Source of the DNA: Pontederia crassipes
Lineage: Eukaryota; Streptophyta; Magnoliopsida; Commelinales; Pontederiaceae
DNA: 64,000 nucleotides
Direction of reading: 5' to 3'
NCBI GenBank assembly: GCA_030549335.1
Contig: CM060198.1
Coordinates: 42,882,353 to 42,946,352 of the forward strand
Both the position numbers and the translations under genes were made by a program. Positions 35,753 through 48,169 of this stretch are shown one piece after another (positions within the stretch are counted from its first letter, which is position 1; each line of letters starts with the position of its first letter). A model generated the notes under the pieces. That model saw only the letters and a list, made by a program, of their open reading frames with translations, was not told the origin of the DNA and did not search any database.

Positions 35753-36740
35753 AAGCTTATGCTAAGCCTGGTACACGAGTGTGAAAAAACCTTATTTCAG
35801 CCTTTGCTCTCCACGTATTTATCACGGTCGTAACTACTATGTCACCGCTGTGTCACATGGTCACGTACATTACAACGAGCCCCTTTTGGTCCGTTCTGTT
35901 GTCCTCTCACTCACGTATCAGGTTAATCATGATCTTGCTTGGTCGTGTGATGGTCATGAGGGAGTTGTCATGGGCATTACAAAGATGTTTCATCGACCTA
36001 TTTCTTGCATGTTTGATCACATCTATCCCTAAGGTTGTCGTGACCGTGCCAATGTTTTGGAATCCTATTTTCTGGCCAAAAAATATAAAATTTTGAGGGA
36101 AAAATATATACATAATTAGAAACACATTCAGGGCACAAATCATAGGCATGCTTGCATCATTGTTTGAGCACATGAATTATAACAATATAACTTATTTAGG
36201 ATTTTACCCTAAGATCATATAAATAACTAAACTAGGGCATGAAACATTATTAAACCATTGATATGCACATAGAACATACAGATCTAATCATTGGGTTCAT
36301 GAAGTCCTCAATTACAATTCATTATGAGAATAAAGTATCATCAAACTCTCAATTCATTACATGCAAATAATTGAAAAAGGAGAGAGAAATTTGGATCTCG
36401 TTTATATAAGTAGGATTTTGCTATTTTTTGTTGATCTTTTTTTCCTTGTTCATGTCATCTTTTCCTATCTTTCTTTTCTTTTTTGTTCCTCTATTTCTTC
36501 CTCCTCAAATTTTAGGGTTGTAGACGTTGTGTTTGAGGAGATAAAATAAGAAAAAGAGAAGAGGGGAGAGGATTGAGGTCTTTTATATAGCATGGCCTAG
36601 TGTTTCTTATGATATTTCACAAATGACTTAAATGACTTTATTTGAAAACTTAGGTTATTATAGAGTGTGATTAATAATGTTGCATGAGTTGAACTATTAG
36701 GGCATCATTCCCCCATGTTGTTGGCTATATAAAAAAAGTA
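35753..36740 (-). repeat. right part of a diverged gypsy-type LTR
   Basis: It resembles the promoter-proximal half of the 191-2109 and 37043-39400 LTRs: a cluster of TCACGGTCGTAAC-type palindromes at 35820-36050, the CAGATCTAATCATT stretch, and the purine-rich GGAGAGAGAAATTTGGATC block. A minus-strand TATA-like TATATAAAAG is near 36575-36590. It is probably the partner of 18085-19577, split by insertion of the 19579-35752 element. The outer boundary is uncertain. Confidence 0.5.
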
Positions 36741-37037
36741 AATGTAGAAAATATTTTCTTCTTCAAATTTAAAATGTCTCCATCACTATACATTATATCA
36801 TATACGTTTGTTTAGTACTATTAGTTATTTTCCATCAACCTAACTACTTTTGTGAATTTATAAATTAAAAGTATCTTTAGTGGAAAAGTCAACTCTAATT
36901 TTGTATTCGGTCGTCTTCTAATAATGTTGTAACAATGAAAAAGATTAGCAAACCTACTCAACTGGCAAGTTAACATAGAAATATTCAATAATTCTTAATT
37001 TAGTCGTTCGCCAAACTTGAGACTAGTGCAATGCCCA
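36741..37037. other. unassigned AT-rich spacer
   Basis: No open frame or recognisable repeat seen. It ends in the GTATA target duplication of the next LTR. Confidence 0.4.
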
Positions 37038-37042
37038 GTATA

Positions 37043-39400
37043 TGTAACACCTCAAAATTTCATCCCCAACTGCTAAGGAAAATTAGGTCATTCGACTGTA
37101 TTAGTCCGTTCGACAACACATAATCACAATAAAATATAATTTTCTATTAATTACAGTAGAAACATATTACCAATAAAGAGATAAAATAGTCTTTTAATTA
37201 ATGCGGAAAACTTCGTTAAAACATCAAAGTAATGTTATAGAATTCAAAACACCTCTAAACATCATCACTAATAACAATTAAAATAATTGAAAAATCATAG
37301 TCAAATGTCTCTTTAAAAATATAATCAGAAGACTTCTAAAACATGAAGACTATAATACTTCTAAAATAGTGTGCAATCTTTATTGTCATGAGCTGAGCCG
37401 TCATCCATTCAATCATTGAGCACCTGCACGGATCCAGAATGTAGAGGTTTCCCTAGTTATAGTATGTAAAAGCTATGCATGCGATGTCATGACCCTAAAC
37501 AGAATATTACATTATATGCATCATCATCTTCCTAAAAGAAGAAAACAATATACATGCCATGTACTTAACATATGATTTACATGTCAGTCATCAATAACAA
37601 TCCACACCACGCATTGTAACAATAGCATAAGAGACATGTAATCATATCATCATACAATAAAGTATGAAACATTCATATCAATCATCAATTCAATTCATAG
37701 GCACATAAGAGAGATACACTTACTATAACTATTGTCTTCATAACTTTCCTTAGAGTTGCTTTATAATCCTTTCGGACTTCCACTTGTGTAGGACATTATT
37801 TCATTCGATCGATCATTTGACCCTTTCATTAATGTTATATCTTTCGATAGTTTGGACTTATATCGTTACCCTCTCAACAGGCTAGCTAGGCTTTTGAGAC
37901 AATGCTCCCCTCTCGCCCTAAGGTGGCGTCAGAATGCACACACCATTGTCAATATGTGTAACGATCATTTTAGACTCGCTCGAGGGCGACATTGAAATGA
38001 CACACCGTTGTTGACGTGTGTAACGATCATTCCGAGTAAAAATTCGATAAAGATCCATAAAGGATCGACATATAGCATCATCCAAGGTTCATTATGCTTT
38101 TCAATCAACAAATAATTACGTCGCTCGATCTTAATATTTTGACCTAGTTACATGGGAACATGCATATACGTGTATCTAGGTTCTTATATAATCAACAAAC
38201 ATCAATACATAGTATTAATATCTTAAAAATAACATTTTATATATTCTATAAAGTTTCAGCATCAGTCACAGCAAATAGATTTTCACGATCGTGACAGAAG
38301 ACTAAAAATTAGTTGCTCTGTCACGATGGCAGAGGAGCGTACAAGCTTTGTCACGGCCGTGACAATATTTGTCACAGGCATGACAAAACTAATTTTTCAA
38401 CCGATTTCTGTCGTTCTATCACGGGCATGACGTGCTGTGTCACGATAGTGACAGAGTTTGGAACTCCGCCGTCCAGCCCGATTTTACACGATTTTTGGTC
38501 CAAAACTTTGAGGAATTCAATATATATCATAAATAACGATACACACATGTTCCATGGGCAATATAGGATCAAAAGAACATAAAAAAAACATGCAAAAATA
38601 TTTAATTCCTAGATCTATGTTTATCCTTAAATCATGAACAATAGGAAGAATATGAACCCTAATAACAAATCTAATCCTAATACTTGCACATGACATAGAT
38701 CTAATGTTTTTAATGTAAAGCATCCTCATCATAATCCAATATGAGAATATGTTGTTCTCATATTCTCAATCCAATCATAAAATTATTGAGAGAGGAGAGA
38801 GGGAGATTTGAATTTCCTTTACATATCTTTCTTTTAGATCTTCCTCCGTTTTCTTCCCCTTCTTCGTCCTTAGATCTAATGTTTTTTTCTCTTTGAGGAA
38901 TTCAATATACATCATAAATAACGATACACACATGTTCCATGGGCAATATAGGATCAAAAGAACATAAAAAAAACATGCAAAAATATTTAATTCCTAGATC
39001 TATGTTTATCCTTAAATCATGAACAATAGGAAGAATATGAACCCTAATAACAAATCTAATCCTAATACTTGCACATGACATAGATCTAATGTTTTTAATG
39101 TAAAGCATCATCATCATAATCCAATATGAGAATATGTTGTTCTCATATTCTCAATCCAATCATAAAATTATTGAGAGAGGAGAGAGAGAGATTTGAATTT
39201 CCTTTACATATCTTTCTTTTAGATCTTGCTCTGTTTTCTTCCCCTTCTTCGTCCTTATTGTTCTTTTTTTTTCTCTTTCCTCAAGATCTAGTCGTCAGAT
39301 GAGAAATTGGACAAAAAAATCAACAAAAAGATTTGAAGCATTTATATAGGAAAATTTACGAGGGTTTGAACAAAAAAATCTAAATTGTCTTCATATTACA
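37043..39400 (-). repeat. Ty3/gypsy solo LTR, 2358 bp, TSD GTATA
   Basis: The plus-strand left edge TGTAACACCTC and right edge CTTCATATTACA are flanked by GTATA at 37038-37042 and 39401-39405. It matches the 191-2109 LTR. No internal region or second LTR lies between the duplications, so it arose by LTR-LTR recombination. TCACG-N2-CGTGA palindromes cluster at 38283-38460. A minus-strand TATA box (TATATAAATG) lies near 39340. The length is inflated by a tandem duplication (38506 to about 39258). Confidence 0.88.
38506..39258. repeat. 385-bp tandem duplication within the solo LTR
   Basis: CTTTGAGGAATTCAATATA starts at 38506 and again at 38891. The two units differ at only a handful of bases by eye, so the duplication is younger than the LTR family divergence. 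The paired ORFs on the minus strand (38517-38732 and 38902-39117) are copies of one non-coding stretch. Confidence 0.9.
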
Positions 39401-39405
39401 GTATA

Positions 39406-40712
39406 TTCTAATGACATGAGAAATTCTATTACAATTTACTTAATCGAGGGTTGATTTGAATATTCAAATGATTCAGCTATGCAAGAGGATTTCTATCAAA
39501 CTTAAATTCATATTACTGTTCAAATTACTTTGTTAATGTTTCCAGAATATTCCTACCACAACTCAAGAAATTAAATATGCATTAAACTCGATGGAGGATG
39601 CAGGGAAAATATATTATGTAGACACAATAAACTGGGTGCAAAAGTGATCTACTTCCGGTCTCATTAGTAATAAATAATAACCATTTGCTGGATTCTTTTC
39701 CCATGTTGCAGCATTCTTAGTGCTATTAGTTATTATATATATATGATATAAAATTAACTACTAAAATATAAAACAACGACAAACGTTTAGTTAGCTTATA
39801 CAGGAGGACAAAGGAATGACAACATGACAACATGATGAAGAAGACAACCTCGAACTAGAGAATAATGTCTGCTCGTAAGACAAGTTGATAGACATGATTC
39901 TAGCAGTCTATATTGACTTAAAAAAATAAAAAGCCAATTAAATGCATGCATGGTGGGAAGTTCGATCGAGTTATCGGCTCAAAAGTTACTCATGGCCAAC
40001 TTTTTCTTTTGGTTTTGACAAAGAATATAATGGTCTGATTAAGTTACTAAACAAAAGTATATATATGTATATATAAGTAAAGCTTTATAGATATCGGCTG
40101 CAGCAGGAGCTAAATAAGTAGCACTGATAAGCTACCTATCTAGATGACAAAAGGGAGGTTGAATGATAACGACAGGATTGATTGCACAGTTAGGGTTCAA
40201 TTTATAAGGACTCTGATTCATGATGCGACCTTAGATGTACATTATACCTACACGTATACTTTTTTTATGTATGTTTTAAATTTTTAATCAAGAGCTACGC
40301 GAGTCTATTGGAAATTGTGTATACATATCTTGTTTACTTAAATATATGGAAGCTGTTGTTAGGTAGCAAATCAGAGAATCAGACCTAGACGGCTAAATTT
40401 TATATATTATAATCATCTTAAAATATAAATATCAAATTTCATGAACAAAATTAATAATATATTTTAAAATTGTTGTAATTAATAGTTACGAATTTAATTT
40501 CCGTATTCTTTGAATTTTCATATAAATAACGATGATCCAATTAAAATATTATTAGTTAGAGATGAAAAAAAAATTGCATATAAGCCTATAATTAACTTCA
40601 TATTTTGCTCATACTAAATTATTCATATTCTTAATTCTAGACCTAAGGTTATTATAATCTTCTATTTTTAAAGAGTTCAACATACTTGTTGATTTGTATT
40701 TATTATATGGTT
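39406..40712. other. unassigned intergenic sequence
   Basis: AT-rich, with no frame of interest and no family recognised. It contains short (TA)n runs near 39735 and 40060. Confidence 0.4.
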
Positions 40713-40720
40713 CAAGTTTA

Positions 40721-41229
40721 TACGAGTATTCATCGGGTCGGGTCGACCTAGTGAATCTAGAAATTCGATCCGATCCGATCAAAATTCGACCTTGGGTCGG
40801 ATTGATTTGACCCATCCCGATTACTCATTTTTTTTCTTGAAATTTTAAATAATTTTTTAATTAATTGGGTAGTTTTATATCTTTTAAAATTAAAATAAAG
40901 TATGAAATAAACTATTTTAAATGTAGAAAAGTCTATAGATATTTAAAACAGTATTTTTGGTATTATAAAAATTTTATTTTTGCATTATAAATAAAATAAT
41001 AAATACTTTTTATATTAAAAATAAAACAAAAAATAAAAAAGAGAAAATGATGGTCGGATTAGGTCGTGTAACCCAACCACTCGATCCAACCCGGGTCGGG
41101 TCCCAACAAAAAAAAAAGGATCCGACCCAAGTCGGGTCCAAAAAAAAAAGATTCGACCTGACCAAGCTTGGTCGGATCGATTTGGATTTGTTCACGGGCC
41201 GAGTTAAATTCGACCTATGAACACCCCTA
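40721..41229. mobile_element. hAT-like MITE, 509 bp
   Basis: The left end TACGAGTATTCAT and the complement of the right end TAGGGGTGTTCAT match at 10 of 13 positions. The flanks CAAGTTTA (40713-40720) and CAAGTTTG (41230-41237) form an 8-bp near-perfect target duplication. The ends have GGGTCGGGTCC-type repeats and the middle is AT-rich, with no transposase. It sits about 1.1 kb upstream of the MYB start. Confidence 0.75.
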
Positions 41230-41237
41230 CAAGTTTG

Positions 41238-42100
41238 CACACAAGATCGATTCTAATATCTTTTGTAATATCTTAAGGCTAGTTAAGACATCGTTCGCTT
41301 TGAATTTTGATCTGTACGATTTTAAAATGCGTTTTTAAAGATAAAATACTAGTTACATATAAGCTAATAATCATTTTCATATTTCATCCACGCGACACTA
41401 TGTATTGACATTCTTGATCTTAGGACTCAAGTCATTATAATTCATGCTTAGCAAATTTCAAGACATTTACACCTCATGTTTTCATATTGCTTTTTTAAAA
41501 TTTTAATGGATGAGAACACAATCTAGGAGAAGAGGAAAGGAAGCAAGAAAAGCAGTGATGCAACACCCTTAGAAAAAGAAGAACGACGGTCCAAATTGCA
41601 TGCTAATAGTATTATTTGTATTTGTTGTATATCCCAAACTATAGATAAAACCTATCAAAAGAAAAAAAAAACAAATGGTGGTGGAGGGCAAAATAAAATA
41701 GTTAATGCAACTCTTTACTTTTTCTATCTCTAGAAGAATTTTTTTCCCAATTGTTCTATTTATTATTGCACATTATGTTACTTTTTTTTCCAAATCTTGG
41801 ATTTACATCCCACAAATCGAAGATCTCGCTACCTTTTTTTATTTTTTTCCCTTGGCTTCGTTTGAGTCTAGAATCAGCATTCAGCTTCCTCCAACTTCAT
41901 CATGTAAGTGTTATTTTCAAGTAAGTTCTTAATATGGAGAAAATAAAAAGTTGACAAGATTACATTTAACTAACTATTAGCACAGTCACAAGGTTAACAA
42001 TTAAAATAAAAAGCAGAGAGCGAGGGGCAGCGCAAAGGGACAAACAGAGTTCTGGTGGTTTTGTCAGGACATGGAGGTGCAGCGGGCAGCTTCAATTGCG
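41238..42100. other. MYB upstream region
   Basis: No coding feature seen. The sequence between the MITE and the MYB TATA box is the likely promoter. A 75-codon frame at 41705-41932 is rich in Phe and Ile and is judged chance. Confidence 0.4.
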
Positions 42101-42108
42101 TTATATGC

Positions 42109-42118
42109 ATATAAAAAA
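42109..42118 (+). promoter_or_regulatory. TATA box of the MYB gene
   Basis: CATATAAAAAAG lies about 200 bp upstream of the chosen ATG. Transcription would start near 42140, which leaves a 5' UTR of about 180 bases. The ATG at 42105 would then be upstream of the transcript. Confidence 0.6.
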
Positions 42119-42317
42119 GAGTAGGGAGGCTGTGGCGGTGTCTCTGTGTGCGGGGCAGCTTATGAGCAGAGTACTAAAAGGACTCCCCCTACAAACCCCC
42201 ACGAGCGGCTCCTCCTTTTCCACCTGTTGCTTGCTCCGCTCTGCTCTGCTCTGCTTGCCTCCTCTATACAACCAGAGTAAGAAGACTCACAGCTCGATCG
42301 AGGTGTGGAAGGAAGAG

Positions 42318-43662
42318 ATGAGCCCAAGCGAACAGCAAGAAGCTTGTGCCATGGGCTTTGTCTCGCCGGCGCCAACGCTTGTGCAGTCGTTTCCTGGGAG
42401 CAGGGAGCGCGACAGAGCTACGGGCGATCAATGCTGGGGGTTTCAGGACTCTGCAGGGAGGGGATGGGGGCCGCAGCCTCACGAGGCGGAGGACGACGAG
42501 GACATGAAGCATGGGGAGGTGGACGAGGGCGGTGAAGGGCCAGGCGGTGGCCACGAGGGAGGAGGGCAGCACCAGAGGCTCTGCGCCAGGGGACACTGGA
42601 GGCCTGCGGAGGACGCCAGGCTCAAGGAGCTCGTCTCTCAGTATGGCCCCCAGAACTGGAACCTGATTGCTGAGAAGCTGGAAGGGAGATCAGGTACTGG
42701 AACCATTTTTTAATTTCGTTTCGAGAGCAAAAAGATTTGATTTTGAATAGTTTGCGAGTTTAATGGTGATGTATTCTGATGGTTCCTGTCCTTGACATGG
42801 CCGTGGACAGGGAAGAGCTGCAGGCTGAGATGGTTCAACCAGCTGGATCCGAGGATCAACAGGAGGGCCTTCAACGAGGAGGAGGAGGAGAGGCTTCTGG
42901 CGGTCCACAGGCTCTACGGCAACAAGTGGGCGCTGATCGCAAGGCTCTTCCCTGGACGGACAGACAATGCTGTCAAGAACCACTGGCATGTGATCATGGC
43001 GAGGAAACAAAGGGAGCAGACCAATGCCTTCAGGAGGAGGAAGCCTTCCGCTTATCATAACTACCTGTGCTCTCCCCCGGCTCAGCAGGGCATTCCCAGG
43101 AGGCGGGCGGAGGTGAACACCAGCATCAATGCATGCAGTGGCGAGTCCACCATCACCAGCATCAGGGACGAGTCTGCCTCCACCTGCACGGACCTCTCTC
43201 TTCATTCCTTCAATACCAGTGGTTTGCCCAGCTACCTCAGCAGATACGTCACTCAGTTCCAGGCACTTCATCCATACGATGATTTCAGTGGTATGCTATT
43301 TGGTTTTTGCTCCAGTGTGATTATCTATAGATGTTTTCGACGAAACTTGATCCAGTTCGGAAGCATGATCTTTGTTACCATCTGATGCAGGGCCTGATAG
43401 GAAGACGGTGGTTTCAGGCAATAACTTCTGTCAGAAGCGCTACGGTTCAAATAGCAGTTTCTTCGCACATGTTGCTCCGGTGATTCTGGTTCCCGGGTTT
43501 GAGCATTCTGCTTGCTCTGATACGAGCTCCAAAGGTTCAGCCACAGAGCCGAAGGTGCATGGCGTGAGAAATGATCCCTCCTGTGTGCATGATGGAACAG
43601 ATCACAGTAGGGAGAAGATTGCCTTGCCCTTTATTGATTTCCTCGGTGTTGGAGCAACTTAG
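42318..43662 (+). CDS. R2R3-MYB transcription factor, subgroup 21 (MYB105/117-like)
   Basis: Three exons, 42318-42693, 42811-43290 and 43391-43662, with GT-AG introns of 117 and 100 bp, encode 375 residues in a continuous frame. The R2 repeat (about 91-139; W94, W114, W133) is split by intron 1 inside GRSGKSC. R3 (about 144-190) has F146 replacing its first Trp, then W165 and W184. [14 protein letters not shown] and [17 protein letters not shown] are hallmarks of subgroup 21. The C-terminus [11 protein letters not shown] is also a subgroup signature. The 90-residue acidic, Gly-rich N-terminus favours the MYB105/MYB117 (LOF, organ boundary) branch over MYB52/54 (cell wall). That placement is inference. 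It should act as a nuclear DNA-binding regulator. An in-frame ATG at 42162 could add 52 residues; I chose 42318 because it lies well inside the transcript and starts the family-like sequence. No disabling change was seen. Confidence 0.93.
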
Positions 43663-46600
43663 GAGTGATGATGATTGCAACCTAAATGTACAGGAAATCT
43701 ATAAAAGGGAGTTCGCATGGAATGAGGTGAAAGAGAACTGGCTGAGGCCAAAGCCATGTTTTTCTCTAAAAAGCTGCAACTCTTGTTGCCGGAGGTCTTC
43801 AGTGTTAATGTTTCTTGGCATTATTGAGGTTCAAGGGATTTGGTCTGAAATGTGGATTCCTTTTTGACAAAAAAGAACAGTATTATTAGATTTTTATGTA
43901 TTATTAGATTTTTATGTATCTAAGTTCCAAAAGGATGTCATCTCATACTGGTTTGAATCATCAACTAGAATTTGTCATACATATTTACCTAATTTTTTTT
44001 GGACACTAAAAGTAAAAAAAAAAATGAATCGCAAAAGTTACTAGCTCAATTTCTATGACTTCTGTTCCTCAGGACCAATCATTAACTACTGATATTTTAA
44101 TACGAAGAGAGAAGCACTGGCCGTAAGCAAGTGACCATTAGTGTGAGGAAACGATTTGAGAATTATTAAAGCCATGAAACGAATTCTGGTGTGGTTTTTG
44201 TTCATGTTGGTGTTGAACTACAGAATTGATTTGGCTTGTCATAAGGGATCGTTCTTATTTGGAAACCAATAATGCAACAACCATCAAGTTGTGCCTGCAT
44301 ATAACATGTCAGTTAATGTGGCACTTTCTTAATATATAACCGGAATCTTAAATGGATTTACAAGTTCTAAACTGTGGAACGAGATATGTTTCGCTCGACA
44401 CCTTTGTCCTGACCCTGCATTTTTCTGGAGTGCTTGATTTGGTTGCAAGTATGCCAAAATCAAGAGCACGAAGGGCATTGCACACAAGATCTACCTTGGC
44501 TTACCTGCGCATCCCGATTAAGGTTCGGAAATTGCCGACTTCAAAAAAAAAAAAATTAAATACCAGCAGATGCACAAATGTATACTCACTTGGATTCCTA
44601 GAGCACCACTTAATAAAGAAAGTATCATTTTATTCTTTACTCCTACTTTAAATTAGTCGAGAAATATTAGTTAGCTCGTACAAGAAAACATGTCTTCATT
44701 TTGATTGGAACTTTGAAGGATATGCACCGCCAACTACGCCTCTGAGCAATCTGCCTCCACATCACCCTTGGCTTGAATGGGGGATGAGGGCAGTGGGAAC
44801 AACATGCTAACAGTGACTACTTTTGTCTTACAACTACACATCATGTCCTTATCCACAGGCCTTACGTTTACAGGGGCGGGGAGATTTTGCAGATGAGGCG
44901 GCACAGGACCCTAGAGATTGGTCATGAAAGCACTTCCTATATATAGAAAGATTGAAATGAGCGTTCATGAGGCCTACAGTGCTACCCTTCTCCTTGTTGT
45001 TGTGTCACTTCTGTTCATTTGATCCAAAATTGAGGGTTACTGGCACTGAAAACTGACTGCCTCATGTGTCATAGCTCTTCAACATCCCACTACATCACAA
45101 TCATACTCAGAACAGTTGGTCCCATTGAGGAGTCGAAATCACTGGAGAAAGATAAAAAAATAACACTTCTTTTCTTTTTGCATGAAACTTCATAATCCGA
45201 TTTACGCAGGGGCAGAAATACATTATATTTTCTTCATGTTCTATCCCAGATTCCACTATGTGGTGGCTGGATGGTTTTCATCATTGAAAGTGGTGATTGA
45301 TATTGCTTTACTCACAACTGGTCTTATTAGTGCTACTTTATATATACTGAAAAGTGAAGTTATATCGAAAGCTCTTCAAAGGCAAACAAAACATGGAAAG
45401 GAAAAGATGAAGCTAGCCAGGAATGCCAATTGGAAATCGTTATGCAATCTCATGGCTACCCAGAGGATGGTTACTTGAGAGGAACACGCTGAAAAACTTG
45501 GACCAGAAGGGCACAATTAAATGTGTTGAGACATTCAGACGGGCACTAGGAATATTATTAATTATTGCCCAAGTTTTAAGCTTAGAGATTTGGTCTTCCT
45601 TTTAAGGAGGATCTCACGACAATTATGGCACACAGAGAGGAGAGAGGAGATAAAATAAATAGCTTAAGCGAAAGAGAAAAAGCCGCTGCGATACTGTTCA
45701 ATGTACTGTCACTTCCACTGGAACGCGAGAAGCTTTTCGCAAGCCGTTGGGAGAGCAATGGTAACGTCTGCCGGAGCTGGAAGAGTGCGAAAGAGATCAT
45801 AAAAGTTGCTAACTCCATCCTCCTTCCCTTCCCTCCATCCGTTATTACTTTAAGCAACTCAGCTGCACCCGTGCAACTTTTGGCCTCGTTCCATGGAGAC
45901 GAGACACTTGTTCGAAACGTCCTTCCGGGGAGCTCATGCAGACGGCTACGTGCGTGCGCCCAGACTCCAGAGTAGAAAGATGAACCGAAACGGTTTCGGG
46001 CAAACAGCAACAGCAGCAACAACACAGCATGCATGCAGAGTAGCGGAAGAATGCAACAAGACCAACAAGAACAAGAACTCTGACACTAGGCAACAATGTG
46101 CAGTTGAATTCGTAACGCATTTAAGGAGATGCTGGTGGAGCAGCACATGGCCGTTTGCTTAAAATAGTCGGTTACTAGTTACCACTGGACTCTGCTAAAA
46201 AGCAGCTGGGAACGTTACGAGAAAACGAAGGAGCTCAAGTCCACTGGTGCAACAACAGCAAAGAAGGGACAAACCGCAGAGGCAATGCATTTAAAATAAG
46301 GGACAAACCGCAGAGGCAATGCATTTAAACAACGTACCATAAAGTTTTTTTAAAAAAAAAACAAAATATGGATTACTGAGATGCATTATTTAGCTTATTC
46401 CTGAGTTGGTACGCCATCTGCAATCGTTTCAGGCCACGGATGTGAACTGATAAAGAAGAGGGACTTGGTACTTGAAAAAGGTCCCAATTAATGATGATGA
46501 TTAAACGGTGCGAATTTTAGTTTTCGTCACTGAAGACCAATCCCTTCAAATCATCAATCACAATCTAGTTGTTAAACAATTGAACGGCCGCCTACATTTG

Positions 46601-48150
46601 GCAGATCCGAACGTTCAATTAACACCTAGAGATGCTTTTAAAGTAAAAACAAAAGAAAACTTGTATAAAGATGCGCTTTAGGCATTTCACTACCAAAAGC
46701 GAGAGTTGTCAGTCCAAACTATCAAGGAATCATCTGACTAGCTAAGAATTGACCACTTGCAGGTGGACATGGAGAATTGAGTTCGTCTTCGTAGACTCTG
46801 GTCAGTTTCATATTCTTCAGAGAATACAAAGTGGAGCAGCTAACTACGAGTCTACTAGTAGCACTATTACAACAACACATGGAAAAGTGACTCACACCAT
46901 ACCCGTGTCACTGTCTGAAATGGTCTCCCGTTATTAATTAAAAGGAAAACAAGATAGAAAATAGCAGCAATTGTTGACTCTAAAAAGCAGAATGCGACAG
47001 CGCAAACGATATGTTTATTTATTTTTTTCAAGCTCATGCTCCGAAGTGAACGTGCGAACAGAAGAGACCATGCATCTAAGAATAAGCAATTGTTAATTAG
47101 CATGTATCATAGCACTTTTGAGACCAGCCAGCAAATTCAAAAGTAAAGTTGGGCATGTCCCCTAAAACTCTTTTTCCTCCAATGAAGGGTCCCCCATGTC
47201 ATCTAGCGCCCCACCAAGAGGCCTAAAAAGGTCTAAAATGGGCATCGAGGACTCCCCCTAACCCACTATTTTTGAAATTTATCACGTCCACTTCGGTTTG
47301 GTAATTGCCCAGCCGCCCAGGCCATCAGCAACTACATGCACCATTCGTTGCAGACAACTAAAGGCACGTCAGATGATTCATGAACATCAACGATGGAAGA
47401 CAAGGAAAGCCCTGCCCATACCCATATTAAATTTTCGGAATACATCCTTTTTGGATACAAGAGTAAGAACGATAAGTAATATTTTCATAACTGAATTAAG
47501 AATTTCAAAATTAAGATTCGGAGCTAATAGTACTGAACGATGTTAAATTAATATAACTATGTTAGCTAGTTATGTGAATCAAATTTAGATAAAAACTTTT
47601 AAAAACGTTTTGATGAGATATATATATATATATATGCAGAATAAGTATTCCAAAAGAAAAGGAATGTAGTGGATACCCGTCTAATAAATTATTCCAAAGC
47701 ACTGCAACAAAAGCATACAAAGAAAGAAAAGGAGGTTCGTAGCCTACGATAGATCATTAGTTCGAATCCAAACCGTGTGACAGTGAACCCTTCTTTCAGC
47801 AGCGAACTGTTGTTTATTCGGAAGTTTAGATATTTAGCCTGCAACCAAAACGTATATATTGGGAAGAAATCTGAAGATTCTTTGCATCTTTGCCTTCTCG
47901 GGACCCCAAAAAACAACTGACCAACTTGGTTAATGAATCTCCTATTACAATGAAATTTTATAAATGATGAAAATGATAGATACAATCAGCAAAGGGCTGA
48001 CTGACTATTAGCAGACATAGAGGACAAATTGATGGTGTAACGGTTTGAAATCTGCATAGCATTAATGGAAAAGAATCAAATCATAAGTTGATTCAAACTA
48101 AAAAAAAAAAAGAAACTCGAACGGGCAGAAACGGCAGGCAGGGAGGTGAA
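43663..48150. other. MYB 3' flank and intergenic DNA
   Basis: Just after the stop come AT-rich sequences with a duplicated GTATTATTAGATTTTTAT (about 43879-43919), a plausible 3' end of the transcript. Further right, small overlapping frames on both strands (45182-45605, 45582-46162, 47298-47985) show no family motif. An (AT)n run lies at about 47618-47634. I see no gene. Confidence 0.4.
46266..46333. repeat. 34-bp direct tandem duplication
   Basis: GGGACAAACCGCAGAGGCAA starts at 46266 and again at 46300, continuing to ATGCATTTAAA in both copies. It is a perfect two-copy duplication in otherwise unique sequence. Confidence 0.9.
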
Positions 48151-48169
48151 TCCTCCCTTAATTTACGTC

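Noticed and set aside
42264..42596. Minus-strand ORF over MYB exon 1 (also 43271-42690)
   Set aside because: They are antisense shadows of a GC-rich coding exon and lack independent motifs.
45582..46162. Cluster of overlapping frames up to 150 codons on both strands
   Set aside because: No family motif, no splice or promoter context, and mutual overlap on opposite strands; treated as chance.
47759..47770. AGTTCGAATCCA resembling a tRNA B box
   Set aside because: No matching A box at the right distance and no cloverleaf or 3' end could be formed; probably chance or a very old SINE.
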